IMG/VR virus record: IMGVR_UViG_3300028654_000042
Location: 1 to 35,606 of that record
Direction: 5' to 3' (one strand)
Length of the DNA: 35,606 nt
DNA from: a virus
Shown: piece by piece, positions 14,032-23,046 of the stretch
How positions within the stretch are numbered: position 1 is the first letter of the stretch
Layout: each line of letters starts with the position of its first letter
Program-made: the position numbers and the translations under genes
The notes under the pieces: model-generated
What the model was told of the DNA's origin: nothing
What the model saw: the letters and a program-made list of their open reading frames with translations, nothing else
Database searches by the model: none

Positions 14032-15776
14032 AGCATCGGCCAGAGCATGAAGCTGACGATGTTGATATCACCGAGGAAGCCGAGTCCGCCCACGAGGGTC
14101 AGCGTCTCGCGGAGCGCCCAGTAGCGGTAGGCCACTGGCGGGCTAATGGGCAGCACGTAGACACCGACGGCGATTGATCCGGCGATGATGTCCGCGTGAC
14201 TCAGGATCTCCACCCACGTCCCGCCCGGACCGCCGTCATTCGAGGCGACGAGACTCAGGCCGTTGCCTGCCACCTGGTGCAGCAGCAGCGTACACACGGC
14301 AACGGGGTCGGGGCCGAGGTCCCACTCGAAGTGGTAGATCCACGTCCCCCCAGTGCCCCAGACAACGCCGATCGAGCCGAAGTAGGACCCGTTGTTGCCC
14401 GTGCCGACCGGACCCGGCGGCAGCCCGCCGATCCATCCCACGGTGTCCGAGACGGTGTACGAGCTGGTCGAGTAGGCCGACGGATTGCCGGTGTAGTTGT
14501 TGACGGAGAACTGGAACGTTGCGCCCCAGTAGTCCGGCGTCGTGTAGTCGCCGGGTGTCGGGCCACCCGAGACGGCGTAGGAGCAGGCCGTCCCGGCGAT
14601 CGGCGAGAGCTCCAGGCGCACGTTGTACTTCTCATTCGTCTGCTCATTCGCCATGACGCTCCGGTTGAGGACGCGACACCACTGGAAGGCCGAGCCCCAC
14701 GTCGAGTTAGAGCCGTTTGGCAGATGGCTGAACTTCGCCATGACGCGCTGGCCCTGCTTGATCCCCGTCACCTTGCTGGCGGGCAGCTTGACGGTGCAGG
14801 TGATCCGATCGTCCTCGTCCCTGTTCTCGAACAGGTAACGCGCCGCCCGCGCGTTGGCTTTCGTGATCGTCTTGACGTTGGACGACGGCGCCGATGAGTC
14901 ACGCCAGCCATAGTCGTATTCCGTGGCGATGCGCGTCTGGTAGGCGGGCGAGTTGGAGCCGTTGAAGGGCAGGTATACCGCTGCTGAGACGCGGGACGGA
15001 TCGCGCACCAGCTCGGCGTCAGGCTCTGGCGCGAAGGTCCACACGTTGTCAACGTCCGAGAGCACGTTGCTGATCTGCAGCATCGAGTCGTCGATCGGAT
15101 CGTCGGGCTTGTGGTAGTGGAGGCTGAACTCGCCCGCCCCCTCGTCAAACCGGATGAAGAAGTTGCGGCCCGACTGCTGCGCGCAGTCATTGAGCACGTC
15201 GGCGGGATGCTGCCCGGTGTAGTCGCAGGCGTCCATATCCACGCCGCCGCTCACGTCGATGTAGCCCGTGTCGTGGACGCTCGTCAGGAAGGGCACGGCG
15301 AGGAGTGCCGTCACCCTGGCAAGGTCCGTCTCGGCCGGCCGGATGAAAGAGTTTGAGGCGTTGTAGGCGTTGGAGTTGGAGCCGTTGACCGGAGCGAAGA
15401 CGCGGAAGCTGAGCATCGTGTTCGCGTCTACGATCGTCGCGTCCAGCTTGCGCGCCACACCCGTGATGAGCGAGTCGGTGCCGCGCCGGTAGCGGCGATC
15501 CCCGAACCATCCCGTGAACAGGCGCTGGTCTCCCGCTGGGCACGCCGTCTCATCGATCCAGATGCGCTTCAGCCCACGGATGCCGTCGGCGTAGTGCGAC
15601 GTGCCCAGCGTGCCGAGCGGGTCATCGAAGAGCAGCGATGAGATGCCGACGGAGCCCAACTCGGCCTCGTCCACGATCCCGGCGATGGTGCCCAGGCGCA
15701 CCGCGTCGGACAGGTCTTCCGTCCAAGGGCCGCTGGTGGCGTCCGCCGGCATGTAGTACGTGACGACGAGGCCCAT
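14028..15776 (-). CDS. Tail tip / baseplate hub protein
   Basis: 582 residues directly abutting the tape-measure stop. N-terminal half is a hub-like protein ([43 protein letters not shown]), in the place of distal-tail/hub genes of siphoviruses, right after the tape measure. The C-terminal 180 residues are Gly/Ser/Thr/Trp-rich beta structure that may bind receptor or carbohydrate. The motif NGSNS occurs three times (VNGSNS, FNGSNS, PNGSNS). Position and domain style carry the call; no enzyme motif seen. Confidence 0.65.
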   Translation of the reverse strand: MGLVVTYYMPADATSGPWTEDLSDAVRLGTIAGIVDEAELGSVGISSLLFDDPLGTLGTSHYADGIRGLKRIWIDETACPAGDQRLFTGWFGDRRYRRGTDSLITGVARKLDATIVDANTMLSFRVFAPVNGSNSNAYNASNSFIRPAETDLARVTALLAVPFLTSVHDTGYIDVSGGVDMDACDYTGQHPADVLNDCAQQSGRNFFIRFDEGAGEFSLHYHKPDDPIDDSMLQISNVLSDVDNVWTFAPEPDAELVRDPSRVSAAVYLPFNGSNSPAYQTRIATEYDYGWRDSSAPSSNVKTITKANARAARYLFENRDEDDRITCTVKLPASKVTGIKQGQRVMAKFSHLPNGSNSTWGSAFQWCRVLNRSVMANEQTNEKYNVRLELSPIAGTACSYAVSGGPTPGDYTTPDYWGATFQFSVNNYTGNPSAYSTSSYTVSDTVGWIGGLPPGPVGTGNNGSYFGSIGVVWGTGGTWIYHFEWDLGPDPVAVCTLLLHQVAGNGLSLVASNDGGPGGTWVEILSHADIIAGSIAVGVYVLPISPPVAYRYWALRETLTLVGGLGFLGDINIVSFMLWPML

Positions 15777-17747
15777 CTACTGCGCCCCGTTGTGGATCGG
15801 CGTGTTCCCGTAGCGGGTCGCCGTGGTGGATGCGGTCGTGACGGAACGCGTATCCACCTTCACGTTGACATGGACCGGCGAGTACTGATCCTGCCCGACG
15901 TTGCCGCCGGTGCCGCCCGCAACGGAGATCCCCTCGACGGCCGAGGTCGTGCGGTTGACGGCGGCCTCGATCGCCCGCGTGGTGGCGTCCTTCGCCAGCG
16001 TCGCGGCAACGCCCGTAATGGTCGGGTGTAGCCCGTTGGCGATGGCCCGTGCCATGACGCCGGCGCTGCCGGTGTCCACGACGGCACGGAGTTCCTTGGG
16101 GTACTGGTCCCCGCCGACGTTGCCGCCGGTGCCGCCGGATGACGAGGTGCGGGCGGCTGCTGCCGCAACCGCCGCGCCTTGCGCCGCTGTGCGCGCCCCG
16201 AACTGCCCGTGGGTGTTTGCGTATGCAATGTCCGCCGGGGTCGTGCCCGTGATCTTGTTCTCGACCGAGATGATGCCGGCCGCTACCGCCGCGCTCCCGA
16301 GCACCGACGCGGCCAGCGCCGCGAGTCCGGCCAACCCGCCAGCTGCCCAACCCGTCTCAGCGACGGCCGCGCCGCCCGCGCCCTCGACGGCACTGGCAGC
16401 CCCACCCGCCGCGCCACCGACCCCCGGCACTCCCCCGGCGACGTTGACGACGCCAGCCTCGACGCTCATGGATGCCGTCGTCGCGTTCTTGAATAGCCCT
16501 TGGATGGCTCCCTTCAGCGCACCACCGGCAAGGCTCGCCACGTCGATCCCGAAGGTCCACTTGACGGCCTTGTTCGCAAGGAAGCCGCCGATCAGCAGTT
16601 CTTTGATCGGGCCGGGGAGCGAGTTCCAGACGCCGCCGATCTCTTGAATGGCGGGGATGACGACGTTCGTGAAAGCGCCGCCGATCTGCTCCGCGAAGCC
16701 CAGCAGGCTCTTGAAGCCGCCTTGGATCTCCGGGCCATTGTTGGCTACGAAGTCGCGGAAGGCTTTGAGCCCGACCGTTAGGTCAGGCATGACGAGCAAG
16801 CCGAGCTGTTCCTCGAGGCCTCCAAGAGCTTCCTGCGCGTCGCGTTGCGCGGCGATGAACGCATGAACGTTCGCCACGTCCTGCGCCGTCTTCAGCGTGA
16901 CGCCGAGCTTGTCCGCCTCCGCTGCCGCCTCTGCGATGCCCTTCGAACCAAGTGCCAGCATCGGGACCATCGCAATATAGCCGCGGCCCAGAAGTTGAGC
17001 GGCGACGGTCGCCTTCTCATTCGCCGGGATGGCTTTGTTGATCCAGAGATCGGCCACTTGGTTGACTTCACTGGCGAAGTCGACCACCTTGCCCTTGGTA
17101 TCCACGAGGTGAAGGCCGTACTGCGCGTCCAGAGCGGTGAGTTTCGTCGTGGCCGCAGCCCCGGCGTCCATCGCGTCCTTGGCCTTCTGCTCAGCGATGG
17201 CCTTGTTGATCGCGGTGGTCTTGCCGCCCTCGGCGGTGATCGTCAGCTTCTGATTCTCTAGGGCTAGAAGGGCGGTGCTCGTGGCCGCCTTCGCTGTCGT
17301 GGCATCGAGTTTCCCGAGCGTCTTTTCAGCGAACGCGGCGATGGTCGTCGCCTTGCCCGTATCGATGCCGTACTTCTCCATGACGGCGACGAGTTGCGAC
17401 GCGGTGTGAACCGAGAGCCCCGTGACGCCGGTCAGCTTCTCCACGGCGAGGCCCATTGCCTCTACCTTCGAGACGCCTTGCTCGAGCCCGCCAAAGACGG
17501 AGAACAGGCCAGCGCCACCCGCCAGTAGACCGAACCCGCCGATGAGCCCGGAGAGTTGGGACTTGGCATGGCCGAGCGCGGTGCCCACTCCGTTCGTCAC
17601 CGTCTGGAGCCGCGTCAGGCTCCCCGTAGCGGTGCGCCCCGCCGTCGTCTCCAGCATCCCCAGCTTGGACTCAGCGGCGGTCAGGCCGCCCGTAAGCTGA
17701 TCTTTCAGCTTCAGGACGACGGCGAGTTCGGCAGTCTCGGCGATCAT
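15777..17747 (-). CDS. Tape measure protein
   Basis: 656 residues beginning MIAETAELAVVLKLKDQLTGGL, the usual start of tape measures, followed by long Ala/Leu/Lys helices and hydrophobic segments about 67-88 (GLIGGFGLLAGGAGLFSVFGG) and near 500 (LAGLAALAASVLGSAAVAAG). It is the largest gene of the tail block, after the chaperone pair. By the usual 1.5 Angstrom per residue the tail would be roughly 100 nm. The C-terminal part carries GTGGNVGGDQYP twice (…TGGNVGQDQYS), a short internal repeat. Confidence 0.85.
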   Translation of the reverse strand: MIAETAELAVVLKLKDQLTGGLTAAESKLGMLETTAGRTATGSLTRLQTVTNGVGTALGHAKSQLSGLIGGFGLLAGGAGLFSVFGGLEQGVSKVEAMGLAVEKLTGVTGLSVHTASQLVAVMEKYGIDTGKATTIAAFAEKTLGKLDATTAKAATSTALLALENQKLTITAEGGKTTAINKAIAEQKAKDAMDAGAAATTKLTALDAQYGLHLVDTKGKVVDFASEVNQVADLWINKAIPANEKATVAAQLLGRGYIAMVPMLALGSKGIAEAAAEADKLGVTLKTAQDVANVHAFIAAQRDAQEALGGLEEQLGLLVMPDLTVGLKAFRDFVANNGPEIQGGFKSLLGFAEQIGGAFTNVVIPAIQEIGGVWNSLPGPIKELLIGGFLANKAVKWTFGIDVASLAGGALKGAIQGLFKNATTASMSVEAGVVNVAGGVPGVGGAAGGAASAVEGAGGAAVAETGWAAGGLAGLAALAASVLGSAAVAAGIISVENKITGTTPADIAYANTHGQFGARTAAQGAAVAAAAARTSSSGGTGGNVGGDQYPKELRAVVDTGSAGVMARAIANGLHPTITGVAATLAKDATTRAIEAAVNRTTSAVEGISVAGGTGGNVGQDQYSPVHVNVKVDTRSVTTASTTATRYGNTPIHNGAQ

Positions 17748-17748
17748 G

Positions 17749-18036
17749 TCAGTCGCGTGCCCCTTCTGCCGCCTTGGCGGCTAGGGCGTCTTCCTGGGCG
17801 CGTGCTTGGCGTCCGGCCTCGCGCATCGGTCCACCGACGCGCTCCTCAGCCTCGTATTGCAGCGCCAGTCGCGCCTCGAGGAACGTCATCGGCCCCGGTC
17901 CCCTGACCGCTTCCCACCCGTACCGTGCCGCGAGGATGGCTTGGAGGGCACCGGGGGCGGCGCCCCAGAGGCCGTCGGCAGAGATGTCAAACCGTCCTTC
18001 GGCCCAGTGGGCGAGGACTTCGCCATCCTCGACACT
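17749..18036 (-). CDS. Frameshifted C-terminal part of the long tail assembly chaperone (gpT-like)
   Basis: This frame is -1 relative to the chaperone gene starting at 18329. It reads SVEDGEVLAHWAEGRFD ... LQAILAARYGWEAV and ends EGARD, a well-formed protein, whereas the unshifted frame turns into a Pro/Ser/Arg-rich tail. The slippery heptamer C CCT TTA lies at 18042-18036, in frame with the upstream gene. The fused product would be 98 + 95 = 193 residues, the lambda G/GT arrangement that helps tail-tube proteins assemble on the tape measure. Confidence 0.8.
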   Translation of the reverse strand, partial: SVEDGEVLAHWAEGRFDISADGLWGAAPGALQAILAARYGWEAVRGPGPMTFLEARLALQYEAEERVGGPMREAGRQARAQEDALAAKAAEGARD

Positions 18037-18329
18037 AAAGGGCGGAACAGGTCCGCCGCGTAGAGTTCGTTGCACTTCTCTGCCACGTCGTGTGCCGTGG
18101 CCCAGTCCAGCCGGTCATTGATCGTGGCGTTCGTGATCGGTTCGGGGAATGACCACTCCACGATCCCGTGGCGAAGGAAGGCCGCCGCGATGGCGGCCTC
18201 CACTTCCGACTCCGTGCTCTCGGCGCCACGGATCGCCGCCATGACGCCCGCGCCCGCCGTGAGGGACAGGCGCGGCGCAAGGCGCACCCAGTCGTGCTCC
18301 CCGATGGGAACCGTGACAAGCTCTGCCAT
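17886..18329 (-). CDS. Tail assembly chaperone (gpG-like), short product
   Basis: 147 residues starting MAELVTVPIGEHDWVRLAPR at a TGATG overlap with the tail tube gene. The first 98 residues are helical (LTAGAGVMAAIRGAESTESEVEAAIAAAFL) as in phage G-type chaperones; after the slip site the sequence is low-complexity. Its place between tail tube and tape measure is the conserved site of this gene. See 17749-18036 for the -1 product. Confidence 0.8.
   Translation of the reverse strand: MAELVTVPIGEHDWVRLAPRLSLTAGAGVMAAIRGAESTESEVEAAIAAAFLRHGIVEWSFPEPITNATINDRLDWATAHDVAEKCNELYAADLFRPLVSRMAKSSPTGPKDGLTSLPTASGAPPPVPSKPSSRHGTGGKRSGDRGR
18036..18042 (-). promoter_or_regulatory. Programmed -1 ribosomal frameshift site CCCTTTA
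   Basis: The heptamer fits X XXY YYZ exactly in the chaperone frame (codons CGC CCT TTA; CCT is codon 97 counted from ATG 18329). Slippage to CCC TTT leads to AGT GTC GAG of the second frame. Many siphoviruses use such a site between tail tube and tape measure. Confidence 0.75.
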
Positions 18330-19354
18330 CAGAGCGCCGTGAGCGTATTGACCACCGACACGCTGAAGGGGTAGGTCAGCGTCTGGTCGAGCCAGCCCTG
18401 GCACACGAGCTGAACGCCCGTGTTCGCCGTCCCGTAGGTGCTCTCCATCCGGGTGAACCAGAAGCCGGAGAACAGGATGTGCTGGCTATAGTTGATCCCG
18501 GCCTGCGCCGCTGCCACGCTGTCGGTGCGGATCGAGGCGAACCGCTCCTGTGGGTTGGCGTTCAGCCACTTGGCGACTTCAGCGATGGCCGCCGTGCTCT
18601 TAGCGAAGTTGTAGGTGACGGTGAACTGGCGAGCGCCGCGACCGTAGCCGGCCGCCTGGAAGCGCGAGTTGCTGCCGTTCTGGAACCGCTTGACATCGAG
18701 GTTGTTGTTCACGACGAGGGTCACGTCGTGGACGCTGTTCGTGAGCTGCGTCGTGTCGATCGCGCCCGCCGTGTCGTTGAAGTAGTACGAGGTGTCGGCG
18801 GCGTAGGCCCACGTCGGAGCCGGGTCCACCTGAAGGCCGCCCGTGCGGGCCACGGGGTAGGCGACGGAGGCGAAGCGGTACGCCGTGCCGTCCACCGTGA
18901 TCGGGCCGAGATCCTGCGGGTAAGTCAGGGTCAGCGAGTCCAGCACGCCGTCCGCGTACTGGAACTGGTCGGTTGTGTCGTCGCCCCACTCGCCGGTGAA
19001 GATCTCAAAGATGTCCTGCGACGTGCTCGCGGGCGCGTAGGCCCACGTCTTCGCGGTGCCGCCGCCGGTCGGCGTGACGCCGCCCTTGGCGAGCGCGGCC
19101 CAAAGGTACGGGGCATCGTTGAAGGCGAGCGGCCCGGTGATCGTGCCGGTCACGTCGGTCGCCATGCGGTACGGCGGCAGCGCGTTGTCCAGTGTGCCGG
19201 TGTCGGACGTTGGGAACGTCCAGTGCGGATCGACGGTCGGCGCGTAGGTCCACCCGAAGCGCCGGGTGGCGGGGACGGCGGTGCCGAATGTCGTCTCCTT
19301 GCCCAGTTGGAACGCCCGGAGCCTTACGTTGCCGGGCAGTGCCGCGACGGTCAT
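18329..19354 (-). CDS. Major tail tube protein
   Basis: 341 residues, with an AGAGGAGA ribosome site. The opening (RAFQLGKETTFGTAVPATRRF) and repeated strand pattern (TGTITGPLAFNDAPYLWAAL; VTLVVNNNLDVKRFQNGSNSRFQAAG) are typical of siphovirus tail tube subunits that add an Ig-like or insertion domain. It lies between the tail terminator and the tail chaperones, as in most siphovirus maps. NGSNS appears once here, as in the tail tip. Confidence 0.85.
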   Translation of the reverse strand: MTVAALPGNVRLRAFQLGKETTFGTAVPATRRFGWTYAPTVDPHWTFPTSDTGTLDNALPPYRMATDVTGTITGPLAFNDAPYLWAALAKGGVTPTGGGTAKTWAYAPASTSQDIFEIFTGEWGDDTTDQFQYADGVLDSLTLTYPQDLGPITVDGTAYRFASVAYPVARTGGLQVDPAPTWAYAADTSYYFNDTAGAIDTTQLTNSVHDVTLVVNNNLDVKRFQNGSNSRFQAAGYGRGARQFTVTYNFAKSTAAIAEVAKWLNANPQERFASIRTDSVAAAQAGINYSQHILFSGFWFTRMESTYGTANTGVQLVCQGWLDQTLTYPFSVSVVNTLTAL

Positions 19355-19367
19355 GCGATTTCTCCTC

Positions 19368-19871
19368 TCACGGGACTACTGCCAGCGACGTATCGCGGCC
19401 TTCAAGGGGATTGAACGTGAACTCCAACCGCACGTCGGTCATCCTCGTGCTGCCTTGGACAAGCTCGGTTGGCCCATCGATCAGGGCCGTCTGTTCGAGG
19501 ATGCCGTAGTACGGGCCGGATGAGGTATTGACGAGGATGTGGTAGTTGGCGGTGAACCACTCACGCATGAAGTCGGCGAAGGTGTTACATCGCGTGTTCG
19601 TCTCTTCGGGGTCCACGATGAAGTCCACGTATCCCAGCGATCCCCGGAAGACCGTGCTGCGCGTGCCGCTGTCGTGGGTGATCGTCTCGTTGATCGGCCC
19701 CTGGTAGACGAACGCCGCCTCGCCGTTGAGAGACGCGGGCAACTCCGACCAGTAGCGCCGCACGACGGTCGGTTGGGCCGCGATGAACGCCGCGATGATC
19801 GCCGAGAGCGCGTCATTGAGCGCCTGGCGGCTCGGGCTCAGGTTGGCGGGAGTGTTGACGGGGAATGTCAT
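19368..19871 (-). CDS. Tail terminator / minor tail protein (gpU-like)
   Basis: 167 residues (SRQALNDALSAIIAAFIAAQPTVV...DVRLEFTFNPLEGRD). Length, the N-terminal helix followed by mixed strands, and place between the gp10-like completion protein and the tail tube fit tail terminators, which close the tube and join tail to head. No decisive motif; called from synteny. Confidence 0.6.
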   Translation of the reverse strand: MTFPVNTPANLSPSRQALNDALSAIIAAFIAAQPTVVRRYWSELPASLNGEAAFVYQGPINETITHDSGTRSTVFRGSLGYVDFIVDPEETNTRCNTFADFMREWFTANYHILVNTSSGPYYGILEQTALIDGPTELVQGSTRMTDVRLEFTFNPLEGRDTSLAVVP

Positions 19872-19872
19872 C

Positions 19873-20367
19873 TCAGCCCGCCTTGTTCCACGCGATGACT
19901 ACGCGGTCGAGCAAGCCCGCCGACGTGATCGCCTTTTCGGCGCCCGGCTTCATGTAGGGATACGGCCGGGTGCCCGGATGGTGGACGCTCTTGGCGAACA
20001 CGACGCCGCCGTTCCCGCCCGCCTGCGCAGCCTTCGTCGGCGTGCCGCTCAGCCGCATACCACCGCCCGTCGCCGCCCAGCGCAGCGCCTTCTTGGCGTT
20101 CGGCGTGATGACGTGGGGACGGGTGCCTTCCTCGAGGAAGCGTGCGTAGTTGGCCGACGCCAAGACTTCGGCGCTCGTCTCGGTGATCGTGCCGGCGTGG
20201 ATCGTGCGGCCGAGGTTGCCCGTCTTCCGGTGCGGCGCCTCGAACACCTTGGCCTCGCGCACGGTCGCCATCGCCAGCGTGGTCATGATGTCCTTGCCGA
20301 GCACCGGACCCTTGATCGCGGCGATGCGGCGCTGGAGGCTGGCGTAGCCCTGGATCATCTCAGCCAT
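19873..20367 (-). CDS. HK97 gp10-like head-tail joining protein
   Basis: 164 residues: an N-terminal helix, HRKTGNLGRTIHAGTI, then a strand/loop NYARFLEEGTRPHVITPN and RPYPYMKPGAEKAI near the end. EEGTRPH, followed by a HPGTRPYPYMKPA-like end, is the fingerprint of the HK97 gp10 / phage neck family. Overlaps the tiny zinc gene by 8 bases. Confidence 0.85.
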   Translation of the reverse strand: MAEMIQGYASLQRRIAAIKGPVLGKDIMTTLAMATVREAKVFEAPHRKTGNLGRTIHAGTITETSAEVLASANYARFLEEGTRPHVITPNAKKALRWAATGGGMRLSGTPTKAAQAGGNGGVVFAKSVHHPGTRPYPYMKPGAEKAITSAGLLDRVVIAWNKAG

Positions 20368-20506
20368 GTGCGATCAGCCTCCCCATGTGCTCGAGGAAGG
20401 CGGGAACGAAGCACGGGAAGCAGAGCGCCCGGAGCTCGCCCGTGAGCGGCATCGGGACGTGGGCGACGTGGGCACGCTGGCGCCCGCAGCGGCTACATCG
20501 AGACAA
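20360..20506 (-). CDS. 48-residue zinc-ribbon peptide between head-tail genes
   Basis: Starts at TTG 20506 with a strong GGAGGGG site about six bases before it. It has CSRCG at residues 4-8 and CFPCF around 31-35, a CxxC...CxxC ribbon, in 48 residues. Starts just after the connector stop and overlaps the gp10-like start. Small zinc proteins at this spot are not something I recognise; it could be a regulator or a virion-joint part. Confidence 0.65.
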   Translation of the reverse strand: MSRCSRCGRQRAHVAHVPMPLTGELRALCFPCFVPAFLEHMGRLIAHG

Positions 20507-21206
20507 CCTGATCCCCTCCGAGCTTCCAGTCGGCCAGGAACTCCACGACCTCGGACGGGAGCCGCGAGTAGTTGAGGATGCCGCCGGCCGGAGTGATCGC
20601 CACGTCCGCGAGGATCGAGCGCGGCCGCAGCGTGTAGAAGCCAGCGAGCACCTTCACGACGTGGAGGAAGATGTCGGGGTAGTCGGTGTCGGGGTAGCCG
20701 GCGTCGCCGACGATCACGAGGTCGTCCGGCATCGAGGTCCAGGCGTAACCGCCGCCCCAGTTGCCGGGGTAGAACGGCGAGTCGAGCGCCTTGTCCCACC
20801 AGTTGGAGTCGGCGAGATACCACGGCCGATCGCTGTCGGCGCGCCACGCGCGGAACTGCAACGCCACGTAGACGCCGGAGTTGAGCTGGTCGGGGACAGC
20901 CCAGCACGACGCCGAAGTGCCCGCCGTGAAACCGACGCTGAGCGCCGAGCCGCCCCACGTCACCGACGTGAAGGTGCGGAAGCCGGGGATTGCGAGCTGC
21001 GCGCGGAGCATCGTCGCGCCGGGGATGACCCACGTCGTCGCCGGGCGATCGTAGAAGAACCGCCCCGTCTTGTGCTCGAGGAAGTAGACCGCCGAGCGGA
21101 TGTTGCTCCCGATCGTGCCGTCGCTGTAGCTCGACTGCGTTCCCGGCGAGTTGAGGTCGAGGTAGTCGCGCACGGCCTGCGCATCGATGACGAGCGGCGT
21201 GGTCAT
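20493..21206 (-). CDS. Head-tail connector protein (gp6-like)
   Basis: 237 residues. An N-terminal helical part (AQAVRDYLDLNSPGTQSSYSDG...IRSAVYFLEHKTGRFF) resembles the helical connector/adaptor proteins of the HK97 gp6 kind, followed by a Trp-rich beta part and a C-terminal helix (PSEVVEFLADWKLGG). It precedes the gp10-like gene, as expected for head-completion order. ATGA overlap with the GT4 gene before it. Confidence 0.6.
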   Translation of the reverse strand: MTTPLVIDAQAVRDYLDLNSPGTQSSYSDGTIGSNIRSAVYFLEHKTGRFFYDRPATTWVIPGATMLRAQLAIPGFRTFTSVTWGGSALSVGFTAGTSASCWAVPDQLNSGVYVALQFRAWRADSDRPWYLADSNWWDKALDSPFYPGNWGGGYAWTSMPDDLVIVGDAGYPDTDYPDIFLHVVKVLAGFYTLRPRSILADVAITPAGGILNYSRLPSEVVEFLADWKLGGDQVVSM

Positions 21207-22453
21207 GCGGCTACCTCCACGGGGACCGCTGCGGCGATCAGGTCACGGAACTGGACGGCCTTGTCGGGCCACGAGAAGTTGGCGCGGACGTGGGCTGGCC
21301 CCTTGGCGCCGAGTACCGTGCGGAGCGTGGCGTCGATCACCAGTCGCTCCACGGCCTGCCCGAACTTGCGCTCGTCGGCCCACGCCCAGAAGTGCGAGTA
21401 GGGGTTGTCCACGCGCGTGAAGAGCGGCACGAGCAGCCCGGCCGGGCCGATCACCTCCGGCACCGCCGAGTAGTCCACGCCCACGGCCGGCAAGCCGCAC
21501 GCCAGCGCCTCGGCGATGCAGAGGCCGAAGCCCTCCGACGAGTTGGACACGTAGATGTCGGCCGCGTTGTAGAGCGCGTTGAGCAGGCGCCGGTCGAGGC
21601 CGCCGTAGGTGTCGTGGAAGCCGGTCGAGAAGAGCTGCCGCGAAAGGCGCCCGTACTTGCTCACCTCGTCGGACAGGTCACCGCCTTGGTCCCGCGTGCC
21701 GCAGTGCCAGATGAAATCCACGTTCGGATGCGCCGCGAGCACCGGCGCGAGCGAACGGAAGAGCGCGCCGTACATCTTGCGCGGCATGTGGCGGTCCGTG
21801 CGCAGGAGCGTGATGCGCGTCGGGTCGAGGCCAAAGAGCGCCTTGCAGTCGGCCTTGTTGTGCAGCTTGCGCTGCCCGTCGCTCGTCGGCACGTAGATCG
21901 GCCGCTCCGGGCTCACCTTCCAGAAGGCGTCGGGGTTGACGCCGTGGTAGATCACGGGCGGGCGGGCGATGCCGATCTTGGCGATCTCGTCGGCACCGAA
22001 CCGCGACATGGCGACGGGGCGGATCTTCTGCCAGAGCGCGGCCCACGCGGGCGGCAGGCCGTCACCCTCGACCGGCACGTAGTGGAAGATCGGGAAGCCG
22101 TCGGGGATGAAGCCGGGCACCGGACTCATCTTCAGGCTCGCCACGTCGCCGAGGATGATGCCCGCCTCCGGCCGCCAGCCGTCATCGAAGAGCGCGCCCG
22201 TGAACATGCCCTCCAACCGGGCGACGGTGCGTGCCACAACTTCGGCGTCGGCGTGGACGCCGAGCCAGCCGTTCGGGTTCTCGAGCACGGCGGTGCGGCC
22301 GAAGAACGGCTCCTCGAGTTCGCCTTCCGGCTGCTCATTCAGCGACATGAACCGCACGTCTTCGCCGAGCGCCAGCAGCGCCGTGCCCAAGTCCTTCGTC
22401 ACGGTTCCGAAGCCGGTGCCCGCGCTGTCCCCCAAGAACAGGATGCGGCTCAC
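21203..22453 (-). CDS. Glycosyltransferase, GT4 / GT-B fold
   Basis: 416 residues from a GTG with GGAGGG six bases upstream. N-terminal Rossmann start SRILFLGDSAGTGFGTVTKD; C-terminal donor-binding motif SEGFGLCIAEALACGLPAVG with the E-x7-E pair, followed by PEVIGPAGLLVPL, the GT4 fingerprint. Such enzymes move a sugar from a nucleotide donor. With three other transferases it likely makes a glycan on phage DNA, capsid or the host surface; which one is unknown. Confidence 0.85.
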   Translation of the reverse strand: MSRILFLGDSAGTGFGTVTKDLGTALLALGEDVRFMSLNEQPEGELEEPFFGRTAVLENPNGWLGVHADAEVVARTVARLEGMFTGALFDDGWRPEAGIILGDVASLKMSPVPGFIPDGFPIFHYVPVEGDGLPPAWAALWQKIRPVAMSRFGADEIAKIGIARPPVIYHGVNPDAFWKVSPERPIYVPTSDGQRKLHNKADCKALFGLDPTRITLLRTDRHMPRKMYGALFRSLAPVLAAHPNVDFIWHCGTRDQGGDLSDEVSKYGRLSRQLFSTGFHDTYGGLDRRLLNALYNAADIYVSNSSEGFGLCIAEALACGLPAVGVDYSAVPEVIGPAGLLVPLFTRVDNPYSHFWAWADERKFGQAVERLVIDATLRTVLGAKGPAHVRANFSWPDKAVQFRDLIAAAVPVEVAA

Positions 22454-23046
22454 TCGCGTCCCTCCACGGATCGCTCTTCCCAGCGGGCACGGTCCTGTTC
22501 GATCAGCGGCGCCAGGCGCATCCAGTCGCGGCCAGCCGAGCCGTTCGGCGTGTGGCGGATCGGCACGCCCACGACGCGGGCCACGGCGTAGCCAGCCTGC
22601 CGGACGCCCAGTTCCCACGCATCGTCGCCGTACCACCAGTGGAACTCTTCATCGAAGGCGGGTAGCGGATCGGCGGCGCGGAACATGAAGCAGAAGCCGG
22701 TCATGCCACCGGCGCCCCAGGTGCCCGTCGTGCGCTCGATGCCCAAAGGACGGAAGCCGGGGCGCTCGTCGGGGTAGACGGCACCCAAGTCCGGGTTCGC
22801 GTCCAGCGCGCCTCTCAGGGCGTCTAGCGCGTGCGTAGGCAGCTCCACGTCGTCATTGAGAACGGCGATGTAGTCGGCGCCCTTCGCCCGCGCCTCTTCC
22901 ACGCCGACGTTCCACATCCGGTAGATGCGGTGCTCGAATGCCTCGGAGCGCAGGACAATCGGCTCCACGCCGTCGGCGATCAGGACGCGCAGGAGTTCGC
23001 TCAACGCGGGCGGGTGGAAACGGGTGGGGATCACGGCGGCGATCAT
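22450..23046 (-). CDS. Glycosyltransferase, GT2-like (GT-A)
   Basis: 198 residues. Starts MIAAVIPTRFHPPALSELL; contains NDDVEL (the GT-A metal-binding DxD-like site) around residue 70, GGMTGFCFMFRA and FHWWYGDDAWELGVRQAGY with a probable catalytic Asp, all GT2 features. Coupled by ATGA to the transferase before and by GTGA to the GT4 gene. Confidence 0.8.
   Translation of the reverse strand: MIAAVIPTRFHPPALSELLRVLIADGVEPIVLRSEAFEHRIYRMWNVGVEEARAKGADYIAVLNDDVELPTHALDALRGALDANPDLGAVYPDERPGFRPLGIERTTGTWGAGGMTGFCFMFRAADPLPAFDEEFHWWYGDDAWELGVRQAGYAVARVVGVPIRHTPNGSAGRDWMRLAPLIEQDRARWEERSVEGRE

Noticed and set aside
17749-18075. Independent gene starting at GTG 18075
   Set aside because: No ribosome site and it begins inside the chaperone gene; the slippery site explains the second frame better.
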